This document shows, piece after piece, positions 1-9,048 of a stretch of DNA of 64,000 nt; positions within the stretch are counted from its first letter, which is position 1; each line of letters begins with the position of its first letter. The stretch covers positions 1 through 64,000 of the forward strand of contig NZ_WTVS01000010.1 of NCBI RefSeq assembly GCF_012911005.2. Reading direction: 5' to 3'. The notes under the pieces are model-generated. The model was not told the DNA's origin, did no database searches, and saw nothing but the letters and a program-made list of their open reading frames with translations. Made by a program: the position numbers and the translations under genes. The DNA comes from Aromatoleum toluolicum (GTDB lineage: Bacteria > Pseudomonadota > Gammaproteobacteria > Burkholderiales > Rhodocyclaceae).

Positions 1-2
1 CC

Positions 3-449
3 CCGCCAGTCTCCCCCGCCCGTCTCCCGCGCCACGCCGCACTGCCCGCCCTCGCGCTGGTCGCCGCGCTGCTGGGAGCCTGCAGCCAGCCGCAGGAAGG
101 CGACCCGGAAGCCCGCGCCAGCCGTATCGAACCGGTCGCGAAAATCTCGCTGAAGGTGCAGAAGGTCGCGCCGGGCAGCCGCAGCGGCGAACAGGTCTAC
201 CAGGGCACCTGCGCCGGCTGCCACGCCGCGGGCGCACTCGGCGCACCGAAGACGGGTGACGCCGCCGCGTGGGCGCCGCGCATCGCGCAGGGCTTCGACA
301 CGCTGACGAAGAACGCGATCGGCGGCATCCGCCAGATGCCGCCGCGCGGCGGCGGCGCCGATCTCACCGATACCGAGGTTCAGCGAGCGGTGGCCTACCT
401 GGCGAACAGCGGCGGCGCGAAATTCGCCGAGCCGCCGGTCGCGAAATAA
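3..449 (+). CDS. Class I c-type cytochrome (cytochrome c5-like), 5' end outside the window
   Basis: The frame is open from the first base, so the start lies upstream and this is the C-terminal part. The early residues form a hydrophobic stretch ending in a lipobox-like LLGAC, suggesting a lipoprotein anchored in the periplasm. A haem-binding CAGCH motif follows, and the methionine in RQMPPRGG is the likely sixth iron ligand, as in cytochrome c5 family proteins. The chain ends TEVQRAVAYLANSG, the usual C-terminal helix of small monohaem cytochromes. Its likely role is electron transfer in the periplasm; its partner cannot be told from this fragment. A GTG at 156 would cut off the signal sequence and is not favoured. 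Confidence 0.82.
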   Translation, partial: PPVSPARLPRHAALPALALVAALLGACSQPQEGDPEARASRIEPVAKISLKVQKVAPGSRSGEQVYQGTCAGCHAAGALGAPKTGDAAAWAPRIAQGFDTLTKNAIGGIRQMPPRGGGADLTDTEVQRAVAYLANSGGAKFAEPPVAK

Positions 450-504
450 GACGAGGAGTGCCGCGGGGCAGGGCGTTGCCGCCCCCCGCGCCGTCTGCGC
501 TGCC

Positions 505-1062
505 TCAGTAGACGAGACAGACCTCGCCGGCGATCTTCATGTCGACAGCACCGGCGCAATTGACGGTGCCCTCGACTTCGAGGCGGCCCCCGCCGGTCGG
601 CGCGAAGATGCCGCGTCCGCTCTGCGGTTCGGTAATCTCGCGGAAGCTGCCGTACTGCATGTCCATGCCCGGAATGCCGCAGCTCGTGAATTGCGGCATG
701 CCGTCGTAGCGGCTGAGCGCGACGACCTGAGAGTGCACGGTCTGCCCGAACTCCGAGATTGTGTCGCTGCACACCAGCGTGTGCGTGAAGCCCCCGAAAG
801 TGCCGTCCGGGTTGAAGAAGGCCTTGCCCTGGATACCGCAGTTGAGCTTGAGTTTGTCATCGATCTTGCCGGCGAGGACGCCCAGCGTCTCGCCCGGTCC
901 GATGGCGTTCGTCGTGACCTTCCCGCTGATCGGCGCGAGCCGCCCCAGGCAGGCACGTTCTTCGGCGCTCGCTGCGCCGGACGAGAGGGCCAGGACGGCG
1001 ACCGTCGCCGCCGCCGCGCCCCGAACCAGGGACTTCACCAAACCCGAATACTCTTTGTTCAT
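505..1062 (-). CDS. Secreted protein of unknown function
   Basis: This encodes 185 residues. I start at the ATG at 1062 because it gives a clean Sec signal peptide (positive MNKEYSGLVKSLVRG, hydrophobic core, AASA cleavage site before EER) and has GGAG upstream on the minus strand. An upstream in-frame start would add 61 residues with no signal-like character. The mature part has six cysteines and is rich in Gly and Thr, so it is probably a disulphide-stabilised beta protein in the periplasm or outside the cell. I do not recognise the family. It converges on the cytochrome gene with a 55-bp gap. Confidence 0.7.
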   Translation of the reverse strand: MNKEYSGLVKSLVRGAAAATVAVLALSSGAASAEERACLGRLAPISGKVTTNAIGPGETLGVLAGKIDDKLKLNCGIQGKAFFNPDGTFGGFTHTLVCSDTISEFGQTVHSQVVALSRYDGMPQFTSCGIPGMDMQYGSFREITEPQSGRGIFAPTGGGRLEVEGTVNCAGAVDMKIAGEVCLVY

Positions 1063-1377
1063 CAGTTCAGCTCCACCGGAAATGTCGATTTGAAGGCCCG
1101 CATCTGTCGTCCAGGCGATGGCAGTCGGGCAGGCAGAATCCTGCGGGGCATTGTACGGAGATGCATTATGAGTGGGTGAAAATGCGCAGTGCGCTGCGGA
1201 AACCGTCACGGCGGACGGCTGCGCGCCATGCTCCACCACCCGCACACACCGGTCTCCATGACGGCGGCTTGACCGGCCACGACGAACGCGGGATGCTTGC
1301 CCGATGCCGGCACACCCCGGCGTGCGGCGCCTGCTCGGCGGTTCCTTCTCGCCGCAATCGGCGGGTTCAGGACGGCC
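1063..1377. other. Intergenic stretch without a supported gene
   Basis: This 315-bp gap lies between the 5' end of the secreted-protein gene and the 3' end of rep. On the minus strand TACAAT (1150-1155) could be a -10 box for the secreted protein, but no convincing -35 lies 16-18 bp upstream. The rest is GC-rich; short frames here have no ribosome site or family signature. Confidence 0.4.
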
Positions 1378-3360
1378 TCAGCGCCCTTCCAGCATCGCCA
1401 TCAGGTTCGCGATGCGCGCCCGCCCCTCTTCCTTCGACACCGGCGCATTGGTCTTGCGGTCGCTCATCCTGATGTCGCCGCCCATCTCGGCGATGAAGCG
1501 CGACGGTTCGCAGGTGCGCGTCTCCTTGCCCGCCTTGCGCCGCTCGCACCACGTGATGTTGAGCGTGCGCTGCGCGCGCGTGATGCCCACGTACATCAGG
1601 CGGCGCTCCTCATCCACCTTGTCCTCGTCGATCGACGACTGGTGCGGCAGCAGGCCTTCCTCGACGCCGACCAGGAACACGTGCTTGAACTCCAGCCCCT
1701 TCGACGCGTGCAGCGTCGCGAGCTGCACGCCGTCGAACTCGGCGTCGTCCTTATCCAGCATCGAGATCAGCGCGATCGTCTGCGTCAGCTCGATCAGATT
1801 CTTGCCGTCCGCCTCGCCCTTGCGGCCCAGCCAGCCGACGAAGTCGCGCACGTTGCTCCACTTCGACTCCGCCTCGCGCGTGTCGAGGTGCTCGAACAGC
1901 CACGCCTCGTAGCGGATCGCCGCGAGCAGGTCCTCCAGCACGCGCGCGGCCGGCTCGCGGTGGGCACGGTACTGCATGCGGTTGATGAAGTTGCCGAACT
2001 CCTGCAGCTGCTCGAGTTGGCGCGCGTTGAGCGCATGCGCCACGCCTTCCTCGAACACCGCCGCGAACAGGCTCACGTGGCGACGCCCGGCGTAGTTGCC
2101 GATCGCCTCGATCGTCGCCGCACCGACCCCGCGCCGCGGCGTCGTGATCGCGCGGATGAAGGCAAGGTCGTCGTCCTCGTTCATCAGCAGGCGCAGCCAC
2201 GACATCAGGTCGCGGATCTCCGCCTTGTCGAAGAAGGACTGCCCGCCCGACATCACGTAGGGGATCTTCTGGTTCCTGAGCTGCTGCTCGATCACCCGCG
2301 CCTGGTGATTGCCGCGGTACAGGATCGCGTAGTCGGAGAACTTGGTGCGGTGCTCGAACTTGTGCGCGCTGATCTTCGACGCGATCCACTCCGCCTCGTG
2401 GTCCGCGTCGCGGCACGCCGTCACCGCGATCTGCTCGCCGTCGCCGTGCTCGGACCACAGCTGCTTCTCGAAGAGCTTCTCGTTGTTTGCGATGACCGTG
2501 TTCGCCGCGGTGAGGATGCGCCGCGACGAGCGGTAGTTCTGCTCCAGCTTGATGACCTTCAGCTTCGGGTAATCCTGCTGCAGCAGCTTCAGGTTCTCGA
2601 CGTCCGCGCCGCGCCACGCATAGATCGCCTGGTCGTCGTCGCCCACCGCGGTGAACGCCCCGCGCACGCCGGAGAGCTGGCGCAGCAGCCGGTACTGCGC
2701 CTTGTTCGTATCCTGGTACTCGTCGACCAGCAGGTAGCGCAGCTTGTTCTGCCAGCGCTCGCGCACGTCCGGGTTCTCCTCCAGCAGGCGCACCGGCAGC
2801 GAGATCAGGTCGTCGAAATCCACCGCCTGGTAGGCGCGCAGCGTGCGCTCGTACTCGGCGTACAGCATCGCCGCGGCCGACGAGATCTCGTCGTCGGCAA
2901 GCTGCGCCGCCTCCGCCGGCGTGATCATCGCGTTCTTCCAGCCCGATATCTGCCACTGCATCGCCTTCGAGCGTGCCTTGTCCGAATCGCGCGAGATGTC
3001 GGCGACGATCTGCACCGTGTCGGACGCGTCGAGGATCGAGAACTGCGGCTTCAGCCCGCAGTGCACCGCCTCCTGGCGGATCATCCGCACCCCCAGCGCG
3101 TGGAAGGTGCACACCGTCAGGCCGCCCGGTGCGCGCCCGCCCATCAGGCCCGCTACGCGCTCCTGCATCTCCTTCGCCGCCTTGTTGGTGAAGGTGATCG
3201 CCGCGATGTTCGACGGGTTCATGCCGCACTCGTTGATCAGGTAAGCGATCTTGTGCGTGATCACCCGCGTCTTGCCGCTGCCCGCGCCGGCCAGCACGAG
3301 GCTCGGTCCGTCGAGGTAGCGGATCGCTTCGCGCTGCGGAGCATTCAGGAGAGCGGACAT
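1378..3360 (-). CDS. rep: ATP-dependent DNA helicase Rep
   Basis: This is a superfamily 1A 3'-5' DNA helicase of 660 residues, close to the usual Rep length. Walker A is AGAGSGKT at residues 24-31, and motif II/III residues occur in LVDEYQDTN and VGDDDQAIYAWRGA. Later motifs include LEQNYRSS, a glutamine/arginine-rich motif V region (LATLHASKGLEFKHVF) and motif VI (ERRLMYVGITRAQ). Rep removes proteins ahead of the replisome and helps restart replication. The short C-terminus and the overall sequence favour Rep over UvrD, which usually has a longer tail. It starts with ATG; no strong Shine-Dalgarno is visible. Confidence 0.93.
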   Translation of the reverse strand: MSALLNAPQREAIRYLDGPSLVLAGAGSGKTRVITHKIAYLINECGMNPSNIAAITFTNKAAKEMQERVAGLMGGRAPGGLTVCTFHALGVRMIRQEAVHCGLKPQFSILDASDTVQIVADISRDSDKARSKAMQWQISGWKNAMITPAEAAQLADDEISSAAAMLYAEYERTLRAYQAVDFDDLISLPVRLLEENPDVRERWQNKLRYLLVDEYQDTNKAQYRLLRQLSGVRGAFTAVGDDDQAIYAWRGADVENLKLLQQDYPKLKVIKLEQNYRSSRRILTAANTVIANNEKLFEKQLWSEHGDGEQIAVTACRDADHEAEWIASKISAHKFEHRTKFSDYAILYRGNHQARVIEQQLRNQKIPYVMSGGQSFFDKAEIRDLMSWLRLLMNEDDDLAFIRAITTPRRGVGAATIEAIGNYAGRRHVSLFAAVFEEGVAHALNARQLEQLQEFGNFINRMQYRAHREPAARVLEDLLAAIRYEAWLFEHLDTREAESKWSNVRDFVGWLGRKGEADGKNLIELTQTIALISMLDKDDAEFDGVQLATLHASKGLEFKHVFLVGVEEGLLPHQSSIDEDKVDEERRLMYVGITRAQRTLNITWCERRKAGKETRTCEPSRFIAEMGGDIRMSDRKTNAPVSKEEGRARIANLMAMLEGR

Positions 3361-3548
3361 GGGCGTTGCGGACGGGACTGCGGTGGTGAAAAAGACAGCG
3401 CCACCCGTGGGCGGCGCCAGGCTGGATTTTACCGCATCGCCTCCGACGCATCGGCGCGCTTACAACCCGACGCGGGCGCGGTCCGTCTGCGCGTGGATGG
3501 GCCGACTCTGTGGGGGCACACCGCAATGCGCCGGGCGTGTCCGGCCCG

Positions 3549-4232
3549 CTACTGCCCCAGCATCCCGAACACCTTCTGCGCCAGCGAACCCGCCGCCTGC
3601 ACCGGATTCCGGCGGATCGCGCGCTCCTCCTCGCCGATCATCAGGTACAGGCCGTCGAGCGCCTTGCGCGTCACGTAGCCCTCGATCTGCGCGTCCTCGC
3701 CCTTCACCAGCCCGAAGCTCGCGGCCTGGCCGGCGAGCTTGTTGTACTGCTCGGCGAGCGCCAGCCGGTCGGTGCTCTGCTTCACGACGGGCAGGAATTT
3801 CTCCGCGAGGCGCGCCTGCGTCTTGGACTTGAAGTAACGCGTCGCCGCATCGTCGCCCCCGGTCAGGATGCCGCGCGCGTCCTCGACCGACATCTGCCTC
3901 ACCGCATCGACGAGCAAGGTCTTCGCCTCGGGCACCGCCGCTTCGGCGGCGCGGTTCATCGCCGTCACGAGCTTGTCGAAATCCTTGCCGCGGCCGGCCA
4001 TGCGCATCACCGGCTCGACCTGCGCGAGCCCGTCGGGCAGCGGGATCTTCACCTTCTTGTTGGCGAGGAAACCGTCCTTGCGGCCCAGCATCTCGACCGC
4101 GCGCCCGGCGCCCTGCGTCAGCGCCTCGCGCAGGCCGCCGGAGGCCTCCGAGTCGGTGATGTTCCCCAGTCCGGCCGCCCAAGCCGGCATACAGATGACA
4201 AGCAGGGCGAAAGCTCGCAGAATGCAACGCAT
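3549..4232 (-). CDS. DUF4197 family exported protein
   Basis: This 227-residue protein has a short signal peptide (MRCILRAFALLVICMPAWAAG). The mature helical domain matches what I know of DUF4197: an early GLREALTQGAGRAVE block, a VKIPLPDGL segment, TRYFKSKT in the middle, and a C-terminal GLYLMIGEEERAIRRNP block. DUF4197 proteins are predicted periplasmic proteins without an agreed function. It lies between rep and dksA, is transcribed like rep, and is divergent from dksA. The family call is from memory of the pattern. Confidence 0.8.
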   Translation of the reverse strand: MRCILRAFALLVICMPAWAAGLGNITDSEASGGLREALTQGAGRAVEMLGRKDGFLANKKVKIPLPDGLAQVEPVMRMAGRGKDFDKLVTAMNRAAEAAVPEAKTLLVDAVRQMSVEDARGILTGGDDAATRYFKSKTQARLAEKFLPVVKQSTDRLALAEQYNKLAGQAASFGLVKGEDAQIEGYVTRKALDGLYLMIGEEERAIRRNPVQAAGSLAQKVFGMLGQ

Positions 4233-4380
4233 GATGGTCTCCAGGGACGGGTTTCACTCGAAGCGCCCGTGAGCATACCCCCGTGACGGGTAACGTGTGC
4301 GTGCCGGAGTTACCCTTTTTTCATTTATTGGACTTGGCCCCGAGGCACTGTGGTGCAAGGGGTGGCAACACGGAGAACTC

Positions 4381-4812
4381 ATGATGACGGCAACTGCCAC
4401 ACGCAACGGCACACTCTCCGAAGCCGAACTGCTGGCGATGCCGGCGGACGACTACATGAACGCCGCGCAGCTCGAATTCTTCCGCCGGCGCCTGCTCCAG
4501 CTGCAGGCCGAGCTGCGCGAAAACAGCGAGGAAACCCGCTCGCACCTGCGCGAAACCGTCGCGACCCCGGACGAGGCCGACCGTGCGACGCAGGAAGAGG
4601 AGCAGGTGCTGGAACAGCGCATCCGCGACCGCGAACTGAAGCTGCTGCACAAGGTGGAAGCCGCGCTGCGCCGCATCGAGGACGGCAGCTACGGTTACTG
4701 CGAGGTCAGCGGCGAGCCGATCGGCGTCGGCCGCCTGCTCGCGCGCCCGACCGCGACGCTGAGCATCGAGGAGCAGGAACGACACGAGCGCGAGGAACGC
4801 CTCTACCGCTAA
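4381..4812 (+). CDS. dksA: RNA polymerase-binding transcription factor DksA, zinc-less type
   Basis: This 143-residue DksA/TraR protein binds in the secondary channel of RNA polymerase and works with ppGpp. The coiled-coil tip has the expected acidic residues in PDEADRA (D64, D67, A69). The C-terminal zinc-finger region aligns with the Escherichia coli protein (YGYCE...GEPIGVGRLLARPTATL), but only Cys107 remains of the four zinc ligands; the others are Ser110, Ser128 and Glu131. It is therefore probably a zinc-independent DksA, as known in many proteobacteria. The ATG at 4381 is preceded by GGAGA, so I prefer it to the upstream start at 4297. Confidence 0.9.
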   Translation: MMTATATRNGTLSEAELLAMPADDYMNAAQLEFFRRRLLQLQAELRENSEETRSHLRETVATPDEADRATQEEEQVLEQRIRDRELKLLHKVEAALRRIEDGSYGYCEVSGEPIGVGRLLARPTATLSIEEQERHEREERLYR

Positions 4813-4827
4813 AGGGGAAGTGCGCGG

Positions 4828-4846
4828 CCGGGGGGCTTCCCCCCGG
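4828..4846 (+). terminator. GC hairpin after dksA
   Basis: CCGGGGGG and CCCCCCGG form a perfect 8-bp stem with a CTT loop, 15 bp after the dksA stop. No clear U-tract follows, so termination may be weak or need other factors. Confidence 0.45.
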
Positions 4847-4882
4847 TTCCGCGCCCTTCCTCGCTAACGGCCAAGTTCGGGG

Positions 4883-4998
4883 CTTGTGAAGAAATCGTAG
4901 CGAGCGGCCCGAGTTCGGCCCGAGAAGCGCAGCCGTACAAGCGGTACGGCGAGCATCACAGGGGCGAAATCGGGTCGCGCAGTAGATTTATTCGCAAG
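4883..4998. repeat. 116-bp imperfect palindrome between the dksA and lipA 3' ends
   Basis: The outer arms CTTGTGAAGAAAT (4883-4895) and ATTTATTCGCAAG (4986-4998) are complementary at 11 of 13 positions. A perfect 7-bp hairpin GCCGTAC/GTACGGC (4932-4938, 4944-4950) sits at the exact centre. Between them the two 55-base arms can be aligned at roughly 70% identity. It fills the gap between two convergent genes, so it could act as a two-way terminator, or be one copy of a dispersed palindromic repeat. Confidence 0.6.
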
Positions 4999-5001
4999 CT
5001 C

Positions 5002-5949
5002 TCAGACCACGCCAGCGCCGTGGGCCTGTTGGTCGGCCCAGTAGCTCGACCGCACCATCGGGCCGCAGGCGGCGTTCTTGAAGCCCATCTTCAGCGCTTC
5101 GGTCTCGAACATCTTGAAGGTGTCCGGGTGCACGTAGCGCAGCACCGGCAGGTGGCCGGTCGAGGGCTGCAGGTACTGGCCGATCGTCAGCATCTCGACG
5201 TCGTGCGCGCGCAGGTCGCGCATCACCTCGAGGATCTCCTCGTCGGTCTCGCCGAGCCCCACCATCAGGCCCGACTTCGTCGGCACCTCCGCGTGGCGCG
5301 CCTTGAATTCCTTGAGCAGCTTCAGCGAATAGGCGTAATCCGCACCCGGACGGGCCTGCTTGTACAGGCGCGGCACCGTCTCGAGGTTGTGGTTCATGAC
5401 GTCGGGCGGCGCCTGATCGAAGATTTCCAGCGCGATCTCCATGCGGCCGCGGAAGTCCGGCACCAGTACCTCGATCGCGGTCTTCGGCGACGCGGCGCGC
5501 GTCTCGCGGATGCAGTCGACGAAGTGCTGGGCGCCGCCGTCGCGCAGGTCGTCACGGTCGACGCTGGTGATCACGACGTAGTTGAGGCGCATCGCGGCGA
5601 TCGTCGCCGCGAGATCCTTCGGCTCGTCGGGATTGAGCGGCTCGGGCCGTCCGTGGCCGACGTCGCAGAACGGGCAGCGGCGCGTGCAGATGTCGCCCAT
5701 GATCATGAAGGTCGCCGTGCCCTTGCCGAAGCATTCATGGATGTTCGGGCAGGAGGCTTCCTCGCACACCGTGTGCAGCTTGTGGTCGCGCAGCGTCGCC
5801 TTGATCTCGTTGAAGCGCTCGGCTTCCTGGCCGGCGCCGAGCTTGATGCGGATCCACTCGGGCTTCTTCAGCCGCTCGGCGGGCACGATCTTGATCGGGA
5901 TGCGCGCGGTCTTCTCGGCGCCACGCTGCTTGCGGTTCTCGTTGTCCAT
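5002..5949 (-). CDS. lipA: Lipoyl synthase
   Basis: This radical SAM enzyme inserts two sulphur atoms into octanoyl groups on lipoyl-dependent enzymes. The auxiliary cluster cysteines occur as [12 protein letters not shown], the radical SAM cluster as CTRRCPFC, and the C-terminal RSSY serine motif is present. I start at the ATG at 5949 (MDNENRKQ), giving 315 residues, a normal length; a longer frame to 6054 has no family resemblance. It is the last gene of the leftward mre-lip group and follows lipB after 52 bp, so the two lipoylation steps are co-transcribed. Confidence 0.95.
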   Translation of the reverse strand: MDNENRKQRGAEKTARIPIKIVPAERLKKPEWIRIKLGAGQEAERFNEIKATLRDHKLHTVCEEASCPNIHECFGKGTATFMIMGDICTRRCPFCDVGHGRPEPLNPDEPKDLAATIAAMRLNYVVITSVDRDDLRDGGAQHFVDCIRETRAASPKTAIEVLVPDFRGRMEIALEIFDQAPPDVMNHNLETVPRLYKQARPGADYAYSLKLLKEFKARHAEVPTKSGLMVGLGETDEEILEVMRDLRAHDVEMLTIGQYLQPSTGHLPVLRYVHPDTFKMFETEALKMGFKNAACGPMVRSSYWADQQAHGAGVV

Positions 5950-6001
5950 CTGATGTCTCTCGTCTCTTCGGGGGTAGCGGGCGCTTGTGGCGCCCGCCGC
6001 A

Positions 6002-6649
6002 TTATGGCCTGTCGGTGGCCGGTCGGGGTGCGAGCAGGCGCTCGAGATGGGCAAGCAGGCGCTCCCCCACGTCGGCGACGCCGTTGGTCACGCCGAAATC
6101 CTTCATCCTGATCGTCTGCAGCCCCTCGTAACCGCAGGGGTTGATCGCCGAAAACGGCGCGAGGTCGACATCGACGTTGAGCGCTAGGCCGTGGTAGCTG
6201 CAGCCGTTCCTGACGCGCAGGCCCAGCGCCGCGATCTTGTCGCCATTGATATACACGCCCGGCGCGCCGTCCTTGCGCGCGGCCGCGAGGCCGTAGTCCG
6301 CGAGGCAGTCGATGAGCGCCTGCTCCATCAGCGTCACCATCTCGCGCACCTTGAGGCGGCGGCGGTGCAGGTCGATGAGCAGGTAGACGACGATCTGGCC
6401 GGGGCCGTGGTAGGTGATCTGGCCGCCGCGGTCGATCTTCACCAGCGGGATGCCGGTCTCGCGCAGGAGGTGCTCGGGCTTGCCGGCCTGGCCCAGCGTG
6501 AACACCGGCGGGTGCTCCAGCAGCCACAGCTCGTCAATCGTCGCGTCCGTGCGTGCGTCGGTGAACGCCCGCATCGCCGCCCAGGTCGGCTCGTACTCGA
6601 CCAGGCCGAGACGGCGCACGACCAGCGGCACGGCGCCCACCACCTGCAC
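6002..6649 (-). CDS. lipB: Octanoyl-[acyl carrier protein]:protein N-octanoyltransferase
   Basis: LipB moves the octanoyl chain from acyl carrier protein to the lipoyl domain, supplying the substrate for LipA. The 215-residue chain has the family motif [12 protein letters not shown], the catalytic cysteine in INPCGYEG and the catalytic lysine in GDKIAALG. Its start codon shares one base with the ybeD stop, so the two are probably translationally coupled. Confidence 0.94.
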   Translation of the reverse strand: MQVVGAVPLVVRRLGLVEYEPTWAAMRAFTDARTDATIDELWLLEHPPVFTLGQAGKPEHLLRETGIPLVKIDRGGQITYHGPGQIVVYLLIDLHRRRLKVREMVTLMEQALIDCLADYGLAAARKDGAPGVYINGDKIAALGLRVRNGCSYHGLALNVDVDLAPFSAINPCGYEGLQTIRMKDFGVTNGVADVGERLLAHLERLLAPRPATDRP

Positions 6650-6921
6650 TACAGCACCACCTTCACCAGCGGGTGGGCGGACAGCTCGCGGTACAGCGCA
6701 TCGAGCTGCGCCTTCGACTCGGCGCGCACGGTGCAGGTCAGGGAAAGGTAGTTGCCCTTGCTCGACGGCCGCATCTGCACCGTCGCGGGATCGAAATCCG
6801 GCGCGTGCCTGCGCACGACGTCGACGACGACCTGCGCGAACTCGTCCACGCGCGCGCCCATGATCTTGATCGGGAAATCGCAGGGAAATTCGAGGAGGGT
6901 TTCGGGGTTCTGGTCAGCCAA
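6649..6921 (-). CDS. ybeD: YbeD/DUF493 family protein
   Basis: This 90-residue protein has the DUF493 pattern: [14 protein letters not shown] at the start, [17 protein letters not shown] in the middle and LVKVVL at the end. The fold is an ACT-like alpha/beta domain. In many proteobacteria this gene lies just before lipB, as here, and a regulatory role linked to lipoate has been proposed but not settled. It overlaps the end of the upstream transaminase gene by 8 bp and the lipB start by one base. Confidence 0.88.
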   Translation of the reverse strand: MADQNPETLLEFPCDFPIKIMGARVDEFAQVVVDVVRRHAPDFDPATVQMRPSSKGNYLSLTCTVRAESKAQLDALYRELSAHPLVKVVL

Positions 6922-7771
6922 CGCGCATCACCGTGTTCTTGAATTCCTGGTACCAGGCATGCATCTCGCGCCCCACCGGCCCGGGCCTGCCGTCGCCGAC
7001 CGGGCGGCCGTCGAGGCTGGTGATCGCGAGCACTTCCTTGGTCGACGAGGTGAGCCACAGTTCGTCGGCCGTGCGCACCTCGTCCTCGAGGATCTCGCGC
7101 ACCCGGTGTTCGAGTCCGTGCGTGGCGGTCAGTTCCAGCACCACGTCGTAGGTGATGCCGGGCAGCATGAGGTGGCTCTTGGGCGGCGCGAGCAGCACGC
7201 CGTCGCGCACGACGAAGATGTTGGAGGCCGCGCCTTCGGTGAGGAAGCCGTCACGGAACAGCACCGTCTCGGCGCAGCCCTTGTCGATTGCGACCTGGCG
7301 CAGCAGGCAGTTCGCCAGCAGCGCGGTGGTCTTGAGGTCGCAGCGCGCCCAGCGGAAATCGGCTGCGCTCACGGCTGCGACGCCGTTCGCCAGCACCTCG
7401 GCCGACGGCGTCACGAGCGCCTCGCTCATCAGGAACACCGTCGGACGCATCACCGCCGGGAAGGCGTGGTTGCGCCGCTCGTCGGGGCCGCGCGACACGT
7501 GCAGGTAGATCGACTGGTCCACCCAGGCGTTGCGCGCGACGAGCTCGTTCACGATCGCTTCCCAATCCGCGGCCGTGTGCGGGTTCGGGATGCGCACCGC
7601 GTCCAGCGTGCGCCCGAGGCGCGCGATATGTTCGGCGATGCGGAAGGGACGGCGCGAATACACCGGGATCACCTCGTAGGCGCCGTCGCCGAAGAGGAAA
7701 CCACGGTCCATCGGCGAGATGCGCGCCTCGGTCAGCGGCAGATAGGTGCCGTCGAGGTAACAGATGCTCAT
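6914..7771 (-). CDS. dat: D-amino-acid (D-alanine) transaminase, fold type IV PLP enzyme
   Basis: This 285-residue class IV aminotransferase has the RGFLFGDGAYEV motif near the start, the PLP-binding lysine at K147 (RCDLKTTALL) and the phosphate-binding FLTEGAASNIF region. These match D-amino-acid transaminase better than branched-chain aminotransferase. It would interconvert D-alanine and D-glutamate, both peptidoglycan precursors. The gene follows dacC and precedes ybeD in the cell-wall/lipoate operon, which fits a wall role. Substrate is inferred from similarity and context; 4-amino-4-deoxychorismate lyase belongs to the same fold. Confidence 0.85.
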   Translation of the reverse strand: MSICYLDGTYLPLTEARISPMDRGFLFGDGAYEVIPVYSRRPFRIAEHIARLGRTLDAVRIPNPHTAADWEAIVNELVARNAWVDQSIYLHVSRGPDERRNHAFPAVMRPTVFLMSEALVTPSAEVLANGVAAVSAADFRWARCDLKTTALLANCLLRQVAIDKGCAETVLFRDGFLTEGAASNIFVVRDGVLLAPPKSHLMLPGITYDVVLELTATHGLEHRVREILEDEVRTADELWLTSSTKEVLAITSLDGRPVGDGRPGPVGREMHAWYQEFKNTVMRVG

Positions 7772-7787
7772 GAGCGCCTCCGCGGGC

Positions 7788-8915
7788 TTACAGGCTCTTG
7801 ATCCACATCACGATCGTATCCCACAGGCGGCCGAAGAAGCCGGCGACGGGAACGTCCTGCAGCGCGACGACCGGGTATTCGCCGATCGGCTGGCCGTCGA
7901 GCGTGAGCTGCAGCGTGCCGACCTGCTGGCCCTTCTGCAGCGGCGCGACCACCGGCTGCTGGCTGGTGAGCTGGCTCTGGATCTTCTCGGCCTGGCCCTT
8001 GGGTAGGGAAATGACGAAATCGTTGAGGAATCCGACCGGCAACTCGTTGGTCTCGCCCTTCCACACGCGGAAGCGCGACAGCTCCTGGTTCGCGGAATAC
8101 AGCCTGGCGGTGTCGAAGAACTGGAAGCCGTAGTTCAGCAGCTTGAGCGATTCCTGCGCGCGGATGGTGTCGGAATCGGTGCCCAGTACCACCGACACGA
8201 GGCGACGCTGGCCGCGCAGGGCCGACGCGATCAGGCAGTAGCCGGCCGCCGCGGTGTGGCCGGTCTTCAGACCGTCGACGGTCGGATCGAGCCACAGCAG
8301 GCGGTTGCGGTTCGGCTGCGTGATCTTGTTGTAGGTGTATTCCTTCTGCGAGTAGTAGCGGTAGTACTCGGGGAAGTCGCGCGAGATCGCCGACGCGAGC
8401 AGCGACAGGTCGCGCGCGGTGGTGTAGTGGTTGGGGTCGGGCAGGCCGGACGAGTTCATGAAGCTGGTGTTCTTCATGCCCAGGCGCTGCGCCTCGCGGT
8501 TCATCAGGTGGGCAAAGGATTCCTCGCTGCCGGCGATCAGCTCCGCGAGCGCGACGCAGGCGTCGTTGCCCGACTGGATGATCATGCCCTGCACCAGCTC
8601 CTCGACCGTGACCGGCTTGTCGGGCTGGATGAACATGCGCGAACCTTCCATGCGCCAGGCCTTCTCGGACACGGGCACGGTCTGCTGCAGCGTGATGCTG
8701 CCGCTCTTGAGCGCCGCGAAGGTCAGGTAGGCGGTCATCAGCTTGGTCAGCGACGCGGGCTCGATGCGCGCGTCGGCCTCGCGCGCGGCGAGCACCTGGC
8801 CGGTGGCCTGGTCCATCAGCAACCAGCTGCGGGCGGCGAGCGTGGGGGGCGGGACGTTCTGGGCGGAGACTGCGAAGGAGACGACGGCAAACAGCAGGGC
8901 AACGAGGAAGCGCAT
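7788..8915 (-). CDS. dacC: D-alanyl-D-alanine carboxypeptidase (PBP5/6 family)
   Basis: This low-molecular-weight penicillin-binding protein trims the terminal D-alanine from peptidoglycan stem peptides. It has 375 residues with a signal peptide (MRFLVALLF...AVSA). The active-site motifs are SLTK at 55-58, SGN at 115-117 and KTG at 217-219. The C-terminal domain and a final helix (FFGRLWDTIVMWIKSL) resemble the membrane-tethering tail of PBP5. I start at the ATG at 8915, which puts the signal peptide at the N-terminus. It sits between rlpA and dat. Confidence 0.93.
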   Translation of the reverse strand: MRFLVALLFAVVSFAVSAQNVPPPTLAARSWLLMDQATGQVLAAREADARIEPASLTKLMTAYLTFAALKSGSITLQQTVPVSEKAWRMEGSRMFIQPDKPVTVEELVQGMIIQSGNDACVALAELIAGSEESFAHLMNREAQRLGMKNTSFMNSSGLPDPNHYTTARDLSLLASAISRDFPEYYRYYSQKEYTYNKITQPNRNRLLWLDPTVDGLKTGHTAAAGYCLIASALRGQRRLVSVVLGTDSDTIRAQESLKLLNYGFQFFDTARLYSANQELSRFRVWKGETNELPVGFLNDFVISLPKGQAEKIQSQLTSQQPVVAPLQKGQQVGTLQLTLDGQPIGEYPVVALQDVPVAGFFGRLWDTIVMWIKSL

Positions 8916-9048
8916 GAGGATCGGCTGGCGGGTGGCAGTGGGCAGACAGAGGCGGCAAGGCCTCAGGGCCGGGGCAAAGGTTCGATTATAAAGGCTTGCC
9001 CGGTCCCCGGCAGGAGACTGATGCATGCCGCAATTGGTTCAGATTGCA

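Noticed and set aside
1166-1357. Small minus-strand frame in the gap before rep
   Set aside because: No ribosome site or conserved pattern; its residues are typical of random high-GC frames.
1297-3678. 793-codon plus-strand frame
   Set aside because: It mirrors rep on the other strand and is low-complexity Arg/Leu/Asp-rich sequence.
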